From the NCBI GenBank assembly GCA_028355015.1, contig JAOMRN010000003.1:124001-188000 (forward strand): a stretch of 64,000 nucleotides of DNA. The letters are read 5' to 3'. The DNA is from MGIIb-O2 sp002494975. GTDB taxonomy: Archaea > Thermoplasmatota > Poseidoniia > Poseidoniales > Thalassarchaeaceae. Below, piece by piece: positions 52,304 to 60,316 of the stretch (position 1 is its first letter; each line of letters begins with the position of its first letter). The notes below the pieces were generated by a model. It was not told the origin of the DNA. It did no database searches and saw only the letters and a list, made by a program, of their open reading frames with translations. Both the position numbers and the translations under genes were made by a program.

Positions 52304-53863
52304 GAATATCTGAATGGTCTCTTCCTTTCCTAACTCAGTAATTATTGAAGCGATTCTTGGCCCGTAATCTCGGCCTATTATCAATAGATAAAGCGCCACG
52401 TAGCCTTCTCTTGGATTAATTTCTAATTCCTTAGTAGTATCCCTTATTAGTTGACTTATTTGACTCTCGCTCCATACGCAATTTTCTAATTTAGTAAGTA
52501 AGCTTAACAGAAATATTCTTTGTTCCTTTGTGATTTTTTCTTTATTTTCATCGTTCATTTTCTCTTGAATCTTGATTCTTGCATTTTCAGGGAAGTGAGC
52601 TCCTTCTATCCAATTTCTCATTCTTGATAATCTTCCAATTAATGCTAAGTTCGGTTCACCGTTTATGTGCTTACTTTTATTCAGAGAATCCCAAATGTCC
52701 TGGTCATTTGATTTTATTTGAGCTAACATTGCTAAATGGCGAAAAGAGACTCCTGCGATAGATTTTGAGGGATCATCTCCTCTATTCACCTGACTAAGTC
52801 TCAGAGATCCAAGAATAGTATCTCTGGCTACCATTTTCTTTTTATTCAGATTATCTCCAGAAGGTGGATTAGATACTAATCTTTCATATTCATCTGCAGT
52901 TTCAAAAAGCGACGGTCCAGTGTCAAAATCGATATGTTTTTTCACCTTAGTTCTAGCAATTATATATCTTAATATCTCTGGTGGGACAAGATTTAATGCC
53001 TCTATAGGGCCAATGGTATTGCCACTAGAACTTGACATAGGTCCACTTCCTTTCAGTTGTATCCATTCATAGACCATTTTCCCAGGAGGCTTGCTCCCTA
53101 ATAGTTCACAAATTGGTATTCCTGTATCGAAACTCCCTCCAGATGCTCCGTGATCCTTACCTGCCGGTTCACACGTTATCCCATGTATACCCCATCTTGC
53201 AGCCCAATCAACTCTCCAAGGCATTTTTCCATCTGCCTTTCTAATATCTGACCTCCCCTCAACTCCATGCCGATCTATCCAAGATACGTATGGTATTTCA
53301 TAACCTGTTACTTTAACTCCATCCATGCTGCCATCACTACCTATTGGGTTGTAAGGAAACCATTCTTCTGGCAATTCTCTACCAGATATATTTTCAATTA
53401 TTTCATGGATTTTATCTTTGTTTTGGATGGCTAAATCTATTTTTGTAGCGAAATCTCCACTATCATAAGTTTCGTGATTCATTACGACTTTAGGATGAAC
53501 ACCAATTTCTTTTAGAGCTTCTAAGAACGGTTGAAGGAAGTGATTTGCATAATTTCCGCCTTCATGATTGGGGGTTCCATCAGGATTGGGTGCAGGAATA
53601 TTCACAAGAGGGTATCCTATGTATTCTTGATATTCTTCTGAAAGAAAACCATAAACTCTCCTTAATGGGTCCATTGAATCTACAATAAAGATATATTCTG
53701 AATCAATTTCTGCATCTAAGCACGCTCTATGTATCATTTCAGCGGTTAATATTTCTCTAAGGTGGCCTATGTGAAATTCTCCAGAAGGCGTGATGCCTGA
53801 CGCAATAACTTGTGAGTCATATTGTTTTGAAAGCCGCATTGCGGTATGATCAGCCCAGTGCAT
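52289..53863 (-). CDS. lysS: Lysyl-tRNA synthetase, class I
   Basis: This enzyme charges tRNA-Lys. The HIGH signature is ITPSGEFHIGHLREILTAEM (HIGH at 31-34), and the KMSKS-equivalent is GPMSSSSGNTIG. Other segments are MDPLRRVYGFL, MVYEWIQLKGSGPM and CEPAGKDHGASGGSFDTG. Class I LysRS is the form found in most euryarchaea and a few bacteria. It has 524 residues. The gfcR-like gene lies ten bases upstream. Confidence 0.95.
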   Translation of the reverse strand: MHWADHTAMRLSKQYDSQVIASGITPSGEFHIGHLREILTAEMIHRACLDAEIDSEYIFIVDSMDPLRRVYGFLSEEYQEYIGYPLVNIPAPNPDGTPNHEGGNYANHFLQPFLEALKEIGVHPKVVMNHETYDSGDFATKIDLAIQNKDKIHEIIENISGRELPEEWFPYNPIGSDGSMDGVKVTGYEIPYVSWIDRHGVEGRSDIRKADGKMPWRVDWAARWGIHGITCEPAGKDHGASGGSFDTGIPICELLGSKPPGKMVYEWIQLKGSGPMSSSSGNTIGPIEALNLVPPEILRYIIARTKVKKHIDFDTGPSLFETADEYERLVSNPPSGDNLNKKKMVARDTILGSLRLSQVNRGDDPSKSIAGVSFRHLAMLAQIKSNDQDIWDSLNKSKHINGEPNLALIGRLSRMRNWIEGAHFPENARIKIQEKMNDENKEKITKEQRIFLLSLLTKLENCVWSESQISQLIRDTTKELEINPREGYVALYLLIIGRDYGPRIASIITELGKEETIQIFSKSF

Positions 53864-53872
53864 TTTTCTGCC

Positions 53873-54466
53873 TCAAACAGTTACTACTCTAACTAATCCT
53901 CTTAGAGGGACTCCTTCAAGAGCATTTACTTCAGATTTATTTGCTAAAACTAAACAGAGCCTAACATCAGCACCAGCTTTTCTTAGATTATTGATTGTTT
54001 TCTTTAATGTTGTCCCGGAAGATACCACATCATCAACTACAACAACCATTTTTCCTGAAACATTAGCAAAAATTTCTGAAATGTGCGCTCCTTCTTCTTC
54101 ACTTATAGAACGGCTCACCGCCAAATCTAAATCTAATTGTCCTGCAATAGCCTGAGCGAAAGGTATACCATTGATGCTGATGCCAACAATAGTATCCACC
54201 TCGTCACCAATTTCTTCTTCGATAATATCTGCAAAAATATAGGATATAGCTTCTATTCTACTGGCCTTAACTGCTACAGATCTCCAACCTACTTGGACAT
54301 CAGTAGGTCTATCTTCAGAAACTACATTATTAGAATATTTTTCAGTAGATAACCATTGAATTGTAGTTTGAGAAAGTGATAACTCATCTGCTATTTGTTG
54401 TGTGTTCAAACCGTTACTACGGTATTGCTGTACTTTGGCACGAAGTTCGTCTACGCTTAGTGGCAT
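53873..54466 (-). CDS. GfcR-type regulator: HTH plus phosphoribosyltransferase domain
   Basis: This 197-residue protein has an N-terminal helix-turn-helix (QQYRSNGLNTQQIADELSLS, about 13-40) fused to an orotate-phosphoribosyltransferase-like domain. The PRPP loop is VVVVDDVVSSGTT (141-153). This is the layout of archaeal GfcR/PyrE-like proteins, which act as transcription regulators rather than pyrimidine enzymes in haloarchaea. A tandem 9-base repeat in its promoter region could be its own operator (inference). Confidence 0.85.
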   Translation of the reverse strand: MPLSVDELRAKVQQYRSNGLNTQQIADELSLSQTTIQWLSTEKYSNNVVSEDRPTDVQVGWRSVAVKASRIEAISYIFADIIEEEIGDEVDTIVGISINGIPFAQAIAGQLDLDLAVSRSISEEEGAHISEIFANVSGKMVVVVDDVVSSGTTLKKTINNLRKAGADVRLCLVLANKSEVNALEGVPLRGLVRVVTV

Positions 54467-54510
54467 CGTTTTGTCCTAGAATCCGCCCTGTATCAAGCCA
54501 TCGGAAACAA

Positions 54511-54528
54511 ATTATCTATATTATCTAT
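54511..54528. repeat. Tandem 9-base direct repeat in the gfcR-like promoter
   Basis: ATTATCTAT occurs twice in direct succession (54511-54519, 54520-54528). On the minus strand it sits about 45-62 bases upstream of the gfcR-like start and includes TATA-like sequence. It could combine a promoter with a regulator site. Confidence 0.4.
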
Positions 54529-54551
54529 ATTTTTCAGTTATAAAATTATAA

Positions 54552-55025
54552 TTAAAACCTTCCAGTTGAACCAAAACCACCCTCTCCTCTCTCTGTTTCG
54601 CCAAGATTCTCAATATCTACTTCTTTGAATTGTGATTTTGGGATTGGTGTTATTAAAAGTTGTGCGATTCGCTCATTTTTCTGAATTTTATATGAATCTC
54701 CTTCTCCTATCCATGTCATTAAAACAAATAATTCTCCCCTATAGTCTGCATCGATAGTTCCTATGCTATGTGGAAGAATTAATCCTTTTTTGCCTAGTGA
54801 TGAACGAGCTCGAACTTGCCCTTCGTATCCTTCAGGAATTGCTACATGCAGGCCGGTTCTAACCATGGTACTGCTTCTATGCCTGACTATTGTATCCTCA
54901 AGTGAATATAAATCCCAGCCCGCTGCATGGATACTTCCTTTTGTAGGTAGCAAAGCATCATCATGAGTTCTTGCAACTTTGACTTCTACGGCTTCATCCA
55001 TAGTATTCGCTGTGCTAGTCGGCAT
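54552..55025 (-). CDS. dut: dUTPase (deoxyuridine triphosphatase)
   Basis: This enzyme hydrolyses dUTP to dUMP, keeping uracil out of DNA. All five trimeric dUTPase motifs are present: AGWDLY (35-40), RSSLG (74-78), GTIDADYRGE (89-98), ERIAQLLI (118-125) and RGEGGFGSTG (146-155). It has 157 residues. A start at the second Met (MDEAVEV) would shorten it by eight. It is divergent from the aIF2-beta gene. Confidence 0.94.
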   Translation of the reverse strand: MPTSTANTMDEAVEVKVARTHDDALLPTKGSIHAAGWDLYSLEDTIVRHRSSTMVRTGLHVAIPEGYEGQVRARSSLGKKGLILPHSIGTIDADYRGELFVLMTWIGEGDSYKIQKNERIAQLLITPIPKSQFKEVDIENLGETERGEGGFGSTGRF

Positions 55026-55091
55026 TTTACGCTTATCTCTCCGTGATTTTCAGTCGGTGGGGTGAAAAAGGGGACTCTTCTCGGCTAGTCA

Positions 55092-55502
55092 ATGGTTGAG
55101 TTCGAGTATGAGTCTTTGTTAGAGCGCGCTCGTGAGCGTATTCCAAAAAATATCAGTGAGAGATCACGATGGACAATGCCTGAACCAGAAATTTTAATTG
55201 AAGGTAATCAGACTATCTTACGTAATTTCGCCCCTATTGTAGACGCTATGGACCGTGATGCAAATCACGTATACCAATTTTTAATCAATGAACTTGGTAC
55301 GTCTGGTACGAGAGAGCAAGTTAGAGTGTTGTTCAAAGGAAGAGTTCCTCCTAAAAGAATTAAAGAAAAGATAGTATCTTATGTCAAATCATATATTTTG
55401 TGCGGTCAATGCAAAGCACCGGATACACGTTTTATCAAAGAAGATCGTACTACTTTGCTAAAATGTCAGGCTTGTGGTGCAACTCGACCAGTTAAACTAT
55501 GA
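55092..55502 (+). CDS. Translation initiation factor aIF2 subunit beta
   Basis: aIF2-beta is part of the complex that brings initiator tRNA to the 30S subunit. It has 136 residues. Landmarks are MPEPEILIEGNQTILRNFAP, YQFLINELGTSGTREQVRVL and RVPPKRIKEKIVSYVKSYI. A C-terminal zinc ribbon has paired cysteines (CGQC and CQAC). Confidence 0.95.
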   Translation: MVEFEYESLLERARERIPKNISERSRWTMPEPEILIEGNQTILRNFAPIVDAMDRDANHVYQFLINELGTSGTREQVRVLFKGRVPPKRIKEKIVSYVKSYILCGQCKAPDTRFIKEDRTTLLKCQACGATRPVKL

Positions 55503-55551
55503 GTGATCTCGCAGGGACAATTCTCTTAACCAAATCACTTAATGGTTAACT

Positions 55552-55854
55552 ATGATAGTTCGGGTATGGAGCGTCCTAAAAGAAGAAAAAACTGACTTAA
55601 CAGAAAAACAAATCGAGGGATGGAAAAATTTCTTAGATTTAGCAATGGCAAATGGTTGTGAAAGAACAACTTTAGCAGAAGATTCGGAAAGAATAATTGC
55701 AGTTTCATACTGGCCTAATCAAGAATCTCTAGATTCAGTAATTAACTCTGATGCTTACGAAGAAGTAGGTGCCAAAGTACAAGCGGCTTGGGGAGATCAA
55801 ATGATTCCTAATCATGAAATGACTTTCAATGGATCAATTGTTGCTGACTCTTGA
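55552..55854 (+). CDS. Small protein, possible ABM/dimeric alpha-beta barrel
   Basis: The 100 residues follow the pattern of antibiotic-biosynthesis-monooxygenase-like ferredoxin-fold proteins: MIVRVWSVLK strand, a helix (EGWKNFLDLAMANGCER), then RIIAVSYWPNQESLDSVINS and a helix with YEEVGAKVQAAWG. No catalytic residues are obvious and the assignment is tentative. It is convergent to the quinone oxidoreductase gene six bases away. Confidence 0.6.
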   Translation: MIVRVWSVLKEEKTDLTEKQIEGWKNFLDLAMANGCERTTLAEDSERIIAVSYWPNQESLDSVINSDAYEEVGAKVQAAWGDQMIPNHEMTFNGSIVADS

Positions 55855-55860
55855 TATCTG

Positions 55861-56883
55861 TCATTTCGGTGAAAAATCTAGAAGAACTTTTCCTTTATTC
55901 TTCCGATTATGGATATGTCTTTGTGCATCTGCAACTTCCTCGAATCTCCAAATCGAATCAATAATAGGGTCTATTTTTCCCTGTTCCATTAGTGTCCCTA
56001 AATCTGAAAGATGATTCTCGAAAATTGTGCTATCATCCATTCTTCCCATATGTACTCCGAAAACAGCTTTGTTTGAATTCATCATCTCCAATGGGTTAAA
56101 TTTAGGAGTATTTATCCACATTTTTAATGCAGCGATCATCGATCTTTTTTCTTTAGGAACCGCCGATGATGCACCGAAACAATGTAGTTTCCCACCGTTT
56201 CTTAATGCGATATATGACCTCATTAGATGTTTTCCTGCAACTGGATCGATAGCTTGGTGTACCCCTTTTCCTTCAGTGAGTGTTTTACATATATCTACAA
56301 AATCTTCTTTGTCGCGATTAATGAAATGCATTCCTAATGATTCTACGAATTCTTTTTTATTTTCTGAAGCGGTTCCAATAATTAGTCCCGCTCCAAATGC
56401 TTTACAAATCTGAGCAGCAGCAGTTCCAACGCCACCTGCTGCATGATGGATTAATATCGAATCTCCTTCCTTCAGTCCACCTAGATGAACTAGCATATGG
56501 TATGCAGTTCCATAGGTTACTGGCATAGCTGCTGCTTGATCAAAACTAACACTATCTGGAATAGGCACAATTCGATTTGATTCTACCAGAACTTCTTCTG
56601 AATAACCCCCGAAACCAGTCATTGCTATCACTCTTTGACCCTTTTTCAACCAATATACATTTTCTCCTAGTTCGATAATTTCTCCAGATATTTCATAACC
56701 AGGAGTGAAAGGAAAATCAGGATTTGAGCCATACAAGCCTTGTCTCATCATTAAATCTGCAAAATTTATTCCTGCTCTGTGAACTCTAACTTTAACTTGA
56801 TCTTTCGTTGGAGTTTCTAATTTACTCTCTATTATTTGTATTGATTCCGGCCCACCTATTTTTGGATATATCACCTTTTTCAT
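55861..56883 (-). CDS. Quinone oxidoreductase-like medium-chain dehydrogenase (zinc-independent)
   Basis: This NAD(P)H-dependent reductase of the QOR type has 340 residues. The N-terminal domain has RAGINFADLMMRQGLY and FTPGYEISGEIIELGENV. The cofactor domain has SILIHHAAGGVGTAAAQICK and DPVAGKHLMRSYIALRNGGK. The zinc-ligand cysteines of alcohol dehydrogenases are absent. The true substrate is unknown. It is the last gene of a minus-strand unit with a thin ferredoxin and a pterin dehydratase-type protein. Confidence 0.88.
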   Translation of the reverse strand: MKKVIYPKIGGPESIQIIESKLETPTKDQVKVRVHRAGINFADLMMRQGLYGSNPDFPFTPGYEISGEIIELGENVYWLKKGQRVIAMTGFGGYSEEVLVESNRIVPIPDSVSFDQAAAMPVTYGTAYHMLVHLGGLKEGDSILIHHAAGGVGTAAAQICKAFGAGLIIGTASENKKEFVESLGMHFINRDKEDFVDICKTLTEGKGVHQAIDPVAGKHLMRSYIALRNGGKLHCFGASSAVPKEKRSMIAALKMWINTPKFNPLEMMNSNKAVFGVHMGRMDDSTIFENHLSDLGTLMEQGKIDPIIDSIWRFEEVADAQRHIHNRKNKGKVLLDFSPK

Positions 56884-56902
56884 ATTTATTCACCATTTTA
56901 AA

Positions 56903-57214
56903 TTATTCTAACATCAAGTAATCCGAAGCGATTTCCCCTCCAAGAATATGATTAGAAACCTCAATAATCGCTTTTTCATCATCAGGAATGGTATACCAAA
57001 TACCTTCTGGATAAATGACACAAGCAACACCTTTCTCACAATTCCCTAGGCATCCAGATTTATTGACTCGTATATCTCCAATTCCAGATTTTTTTGTAAT
57101 TCTTTTAATTTTAGTCATTATTTCTAGAGAATTTTTTGATGAGCAACATCCTTTTGGATTATCCGAATTCCTTTCATTCACACATACGAATATGTGCTTC
57201 TGAATCTTAACCAT
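56903..57214 (-). CDS. Thioredoxin-like [2Fe-2S] ferredoxin
   Basis: This 103-residue thin ferredoxin has ligands C11, C23 (or C24), C55 and C59 (HIFVCVNER, KGCCSSK, KSGCLGNCEKG). This is the C-x10-12-C then C-x3-C pattern of NuoE-like and clostridial-type thin ferredoxins. The C-terminal YPEGIWYTIPDDEKAIIEVS is also typical. It could pass electrons to the adjacent oxidoreductase; that is inference from proximity. Confidence 0.85.
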   Translation of the reverse strand: MVKIQKHIFVCVNERNSDNPKGCCSSKNSLEIMTKIKRITKKSGIGDIRVNKSGCLGNCEKGVACVIYPEGIWYTIPDDEKAIIEVSNHILGGEIASDYLMLE

Positions 57215-57224
57215 TTAATTAACC

Positions 57225-57560
57225 TCAAATTTCATCAAACTTAGATGCGAGAATGAAATCTGATTCTACCAAGCCATCAATTTTATGAGTATAGATTTTT
57301 GCTAAAACTCTACCCCATCCTAATTCAAAATCGGCATGATGGTTTTGTTCTTCACAGATGTCTCCAGCATTATTTGTAAATTCTAATGCCTGTTTGAAAT
57401 TATCAAATTCCCAAACTCTTTCCAGATGATGGCTATTGACAATTTTCCAGTTATTGTTTAAGAGTTTGATAAATTCACCCATTTCATCTTCAGTTAATGG
57501 GGGGACCCCTCCTTGACATGGGATGCAAACTTTAGAAGATAAATTAGTTACTTCATCCAT
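57225..57560 (-). CDS. phhB: Pterin-4-alpha-carbinolamine dehydratase-like protein
   Basis: About 111 residues. The PhhB/DCoH signature is FTNNAGDICEEQNHHADFEL with EQNHHADF in the active site. WKIVNSHHLERVWEFDNFKQ precedes it and THKIDGLVESDFILASKFDE follows. An N-terminal CIPCQGGVPPLTEDEM block also occurs in bacterial members. The start at ATG 57560 leaves one base after the upstream stop; longer in-frame starts overlap that gene. It may recycle a pterin cofactor or act as a binding partner. Confidence 0.88.
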   Translation of the reverse strand: MDEVTNLSSKVCIPCQGGVPPLTEDEMGEFIKLLNNNWKIVNSHHLERVWEFDNFKQALEFTNNAGDICEEQNHHADFELGWGRVLAKIYTHKIDGLVESDFILASKFDEI

Positions 57561-57561
57561 A

Positions 57562-58014
57562 TTAATCCCACACATGATTATCATCTCTTCCATCCGCTTG
57601 TCTTTCCGCCGCTTCATGAAGATTTGAACGCCTACGCATATCTTCTTTTTCGAAAGTTAAAAGTTCCCTATCTTCGATATATGGTTTCCTTAAGTGTGTG
57701 ATTAAACGTAATTCAACTATCACGTCTCTCGCTATTGAGCGGAAATCTCCATTTTCATCTAAAATTTCTATGACGTTTCTCGAGGTACCAACCAACATTC
57801 CTCTAATATATGGGTCTGAATCTTTAGGTAGTGCCCTACCATCTAGCAATATTTCAATTAAATCATCTTTCCTTAAACCTGACTTTCTTTTAATCAATGG
57901 TCCTAGAAATATATCTTGTATAGTTTCTAATTCAGGTGAACCGTATTCTTGATGTATTCGTTTTGCCCATTCGGGTAAATCAGTAACTTCTCTACTACGC
58001 CTCTCCGTACTCAT
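57562..58014 (-). CDS. Conserved-looking protein of unknown function
   Basis: This 150-residue, charged, probably soluble protein is not recognised. It begins MSTERRSREVTDLPEWAKRI and has a middle segment (LRKDDLIEILLDGRALPKDS, SRNVIEILDENGDFRSIARD) that could be a beta-barrel or Sm-like fold. The tail is very polar. It is the first gene of the minus-strand unit with phhB, ferredoxin and oxidoreductase. Confidence 0.7.
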   Translation of the reverse strand: MSTERRSREVTDLPEWAKRIHQEYGSPELETIQDIFLGPLIKRKSGLRKDDLIEILLDGRALPKDSDPYIRGMLVGTSRNVIEILDENGDFRSIARDVIVELRLITHLRKPYIEDRELLTFEKEDMRRRSNLHEAAERQADGRDDNHVWD

Positions 58015-58131
58015 ACCTCTCGGTTAACTATGTTATAGAAAAGCCAACGGGTTCAAAGATTGTAAGTAATAATCAACTAATGACTGTTGACTTGAAGTGG
58101 GATGGTATAGGCGGCAGATAGGGGAGAGACC

Positions 58132-59220
58132 ATGGCATCACCACAGTGGAGAAGTATTCCGACCGTTCTTTTCCCTCAAGAAATTCTTGACAAGGCATTT
58201 CGCAAGGCATCTAAACAGGCTGATTTAGTCGAAGATCCAGACAAGTATCATCGTGTAAGGAAGCAAATGGTAAGAATGACTCAATCTGCTGCAGATACGA
58301 TAGATACAACTCTTAGGACATGGGTGGATAAATGGCCTAGTCTCAACGCATTGTCGGAGTTTGATAGGGCTTTAATCGATGCAGCTGTAGGTAATGACGA
58401 TTATCGTAAGAGTCTCGGTGCTATTCAATGGGCTGCCGAAAGGATTCGTAAAATTTCGGGTGAATCTGAATCGAAGATACTTCGTATTAGGAATATAGAA
58501 GGTTTCCATGAAGCAAGAAGACATGCTTATGGGCGTATTTCTTCTATTGTTCATCAAATTTCACCTCAGATTATATGGCTTGGTGAGGCAAGAGACATAC
58601 TTCGAAAATTACCCTCCGTTGATTCAGCGGAACCTGTTATTGTAGTAGCCGGTTCACCAAATGTAGGTAAGTCTGCTCTAATTGGTGCCTTATCATCTGG
58701 TGAACCAGAAGTTGCTGCTTATCCATTCACTACTAAGCAATTACACTTAGGACATTTCATGCATAGGAGGAGACCGTATCAAATGGTAGATACTCCTGGT
58801 TTACTAGACAGGCCAATGGAAGAGAGGAATTTGATAGAAATGCAAGCAATAGCCGCATTGGAGAATGTAGGTGATGTTTTGGTATTCCTTATCGATGCCA
58901 GTGAAACAGGGGGGACCTCTTTAGATGAGCAATTGAGTCTTCTAAGGGAAGTAAGAAGTCTAGTTACTGAAAGACCAATAATCGTAGCTCATTCTAAATC
59001 AGATCTTCTTAAGATAACACCTGTAGATGCAGAATATCTGTTATCTACTGTTAATGGTGAAGGTATAGAGGAATTTCGCGCTATTTTAATTGATATCATT
59101 GGTGCTGATGTGATAGAAGATCCTCTTTCATTACCTGACAACTGGCATGTTGAAGAGAAGAGCCTTGAGCCCTTAGGAACCAAGTATGAGATTGAAAAAC
59201 GAAGAGAAATTGATAATTAA
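58132..59220 (+). CDS. Nog1-type GTPase
   Basis: This 362-residue GTPase belongs to the Obg/Nog1 group that acts in large-subunit assembly. An N-terminal helical domain (FRKASKQADLVEDPDKYHRV) precedes the G domain. The G domain has G1 GSPNVGKSALIG (GSPNVGKS at 174-181), G2 region AAYPFTTKQLHLGHF, G3 DTPGLLDRP (about 220), LVFLIDASETGG and G4 AHSKSDLL. The G4 motif reads HSKSD instead of the usual NKxD. The Nog1 assignment is by the order of N-terminal helical domain and G domain. Confidence 0.9.
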   Translation: MASPQWRSIPTVLFPQEILDKAFRKASKQADLVEDPDKYHRVRKQMVRMTQSAADTIDTTLRTWVDKWPSLNALSEFDRALIDAAVGNDDYRKSLGAIQWAAERIRKISGESESKILRIRNIEGFHEARRHAYGRISSIVHQISPQIIWLGEARDILRKLPSVDSAEPVIVVAGSPNVGKSALIGALSSGEPEVAAYPFTTKQLHLGHFMHRRRPYQMVDTPGLLDRPMEERNLIEMQAIAALENVGDVLVFLIDASETGGTSLDEQLSLLREVRSLVTERPIIVAHSKSDLLKITPVDAEYLLSTVNGEGIEEFRAILIDIIGADVIEDPLSLPDNWHVEEKSLEPLGTKYEIEKRREIDN

Positions 59221-59337
59221 TTAGTTTACATGCCATTGATTACCACATGTTTTACAATATAAGTCAAATCCACCATAGGATTTCTGTAGACCACTAATAT
59301 CAATTGATGTGCCACAGTTGCTACACACTTCACTCAT
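59221..59337 (-). CDS. 38-residue zinc-ribbon protein
   Basis: This very short gene encodes MSEVCSNCGTSIDISGLQKS followed by YGGFDLYCKTCGNQWHVN. C5, C8, C28 and C31 form a C-x2-C...C-x2-C zinc site. It fills the gap after the Nog1 gene; the two stop codons are adjacent and convergent. GGTGGAAG (about 59345-59352 on the minus strand) could be its ribosome binding site. The function is unknown; nucleic-acid or protein binding is typical for such ribbons. Confidence 0.7.
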   Translation of the reverse strand: MSEVCSNCGTSIDISGLQKSYGGFDLYCKTCGNQWHVN

Positions 59338-59386
59338 GATACTTCCACCTCATTCTGGTTATTCAAATACACTATACTAAAATCAC

Positions 59387-59980
59387 TCATTTATTTCGAA
59401 ATTTATCAAATAATTTTCTTATTGGAAAAGCCATTTCTCCTGCTCCAATAACTAAAGTAACAGATATAACTACAAGTATCAATTCTACTTTCCAATCAAA
59501 ACTTATTTCAACACTTGTTGTTAAAACTTGCATGTCTCCGATATCTGCTCCTTCTCTTCCTCCTGTGATTATATGATATTTCTCCGTTCCTATATCCCAA
59601 CTCAAAGTACCATCTTCTTCATCCTCGCCGCCTACTATTATGAATTCTTCAACGTCATCTGCTGTGCATTCAGTAATCTTAGTTTCACTATCCGGAGGAC
59701 AATTTACATATGCTTCAGTTCCAACGATTGCAAACCATGCCTCATTTTCTTCCGACCATGTAATATCTAAATCAATATCAAGTAGGCTGAATATCATAGG
59801 TGGATTTATTACTTCTGTCATTGCGATAAAACAGATTTCCGAATCATCAACTTCGCAAGGCACCTGAGGTATAGTGCTAGCCTCTTCTGGTAGTGATACG
59901 CCGATCAGGCTCCCAATGAGCATAATCCCGCAAATAATCCCCACAGCGCCGGGTAGTACGGAGAGTATTCTTACCATCAT
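59387..59980 (-). CDS. Membrane-anchored extracellular protein of unknown function
   Basis: The protein has an N-terminal hydrophobic segment (VLPGAVGIICGIMLIGSLIG) and a C-terminal helix (VELILVVISVTLVIGAGEMA) with a basic end. Between them are about 140 acidic residues with three or four cysteines (PCEVDDSEIC, NCPPDSE, TECTADD), suggesting disulfides outside the cell. The start is set at ATG 59980 (ATG 59977 also possible); a TTG at 60001 would be longer. It is not recognised as a family. It lies seven bases below the zinc-ribbon membrane gene when that start is used. Confidence 0.68.
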   Translation of the reverse strand: MMVRILSVLPGAVGIICGIMLIGSLIGVSLPEEASTIPQVPCEVDDSEICFIAMTEVINPPMIFSLLDIDLDITWSEENEAWFAIVGTEAYVNCPPDSETKITECTADDVEEFIIVGGEDEEDGTLSWDIGTEKYHIITGGREGADIGDMQVLTTSVEISFDWKVELILVVISVTLVIGAGEMAFPIRKLFDKFRNK

Positions 59981-60007
59981 ATTAATCACTACAATTCGCA
60001 ACTTAAT

Positions 60008-60316
60008 TTAAATTAATGCCCCTACAACTTGTATTAATATAGGTACTAAGAATACTGCTACTCCTACATACAATAAGATAGAGAGTCTTTTTCTTGATTT
60101 TTCCTTTCTTTTTTGTGTTGCATCGCAATCTTGCTTATTGCATATTGAGGGTTCATTGTTAATTGGTATAGGGATAGAGCAAATTACACAATGTTTGTGC
60201 GATTCAAATGATACGCTATTTTTACCTCTAATTCTTTTCTTAGAAGTAGTTGCTGCTTCCTTTGCTTGATTCGCGGTTCTTGTGGCCATTTTAGCAATCT
60301 TTTCGGCTCTGCTCAT
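60008..60316 (-). CDS. DUF2116-like zinc-ribbon membrane protein
   Basis: This 102-residue protein has a basic N-terminal helix (AEKIAKMATRTANQAKEAAT). A zinc-binding segment follows (HKHCVICSIPIP ... SICNKQDC), then a charged stretch (KRKEKSRKR) and one C-terminal membrane helix (LLYVGVAVFLVPILIQVVGA). This matches the archaeal DUF2116 pattern. It overlaps the UMP kinase stop by four bases. Confidence 0.75.
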   Translation of the reverse strand: MSRAEKIAKMATRTANQAKEAATTSKKRIRGKNSVSFESHKHCVICSIPIPINNEPSICNKQDCDATQKRKEKSRKRLSILLYVGVAVFLVPILIQVVGALI

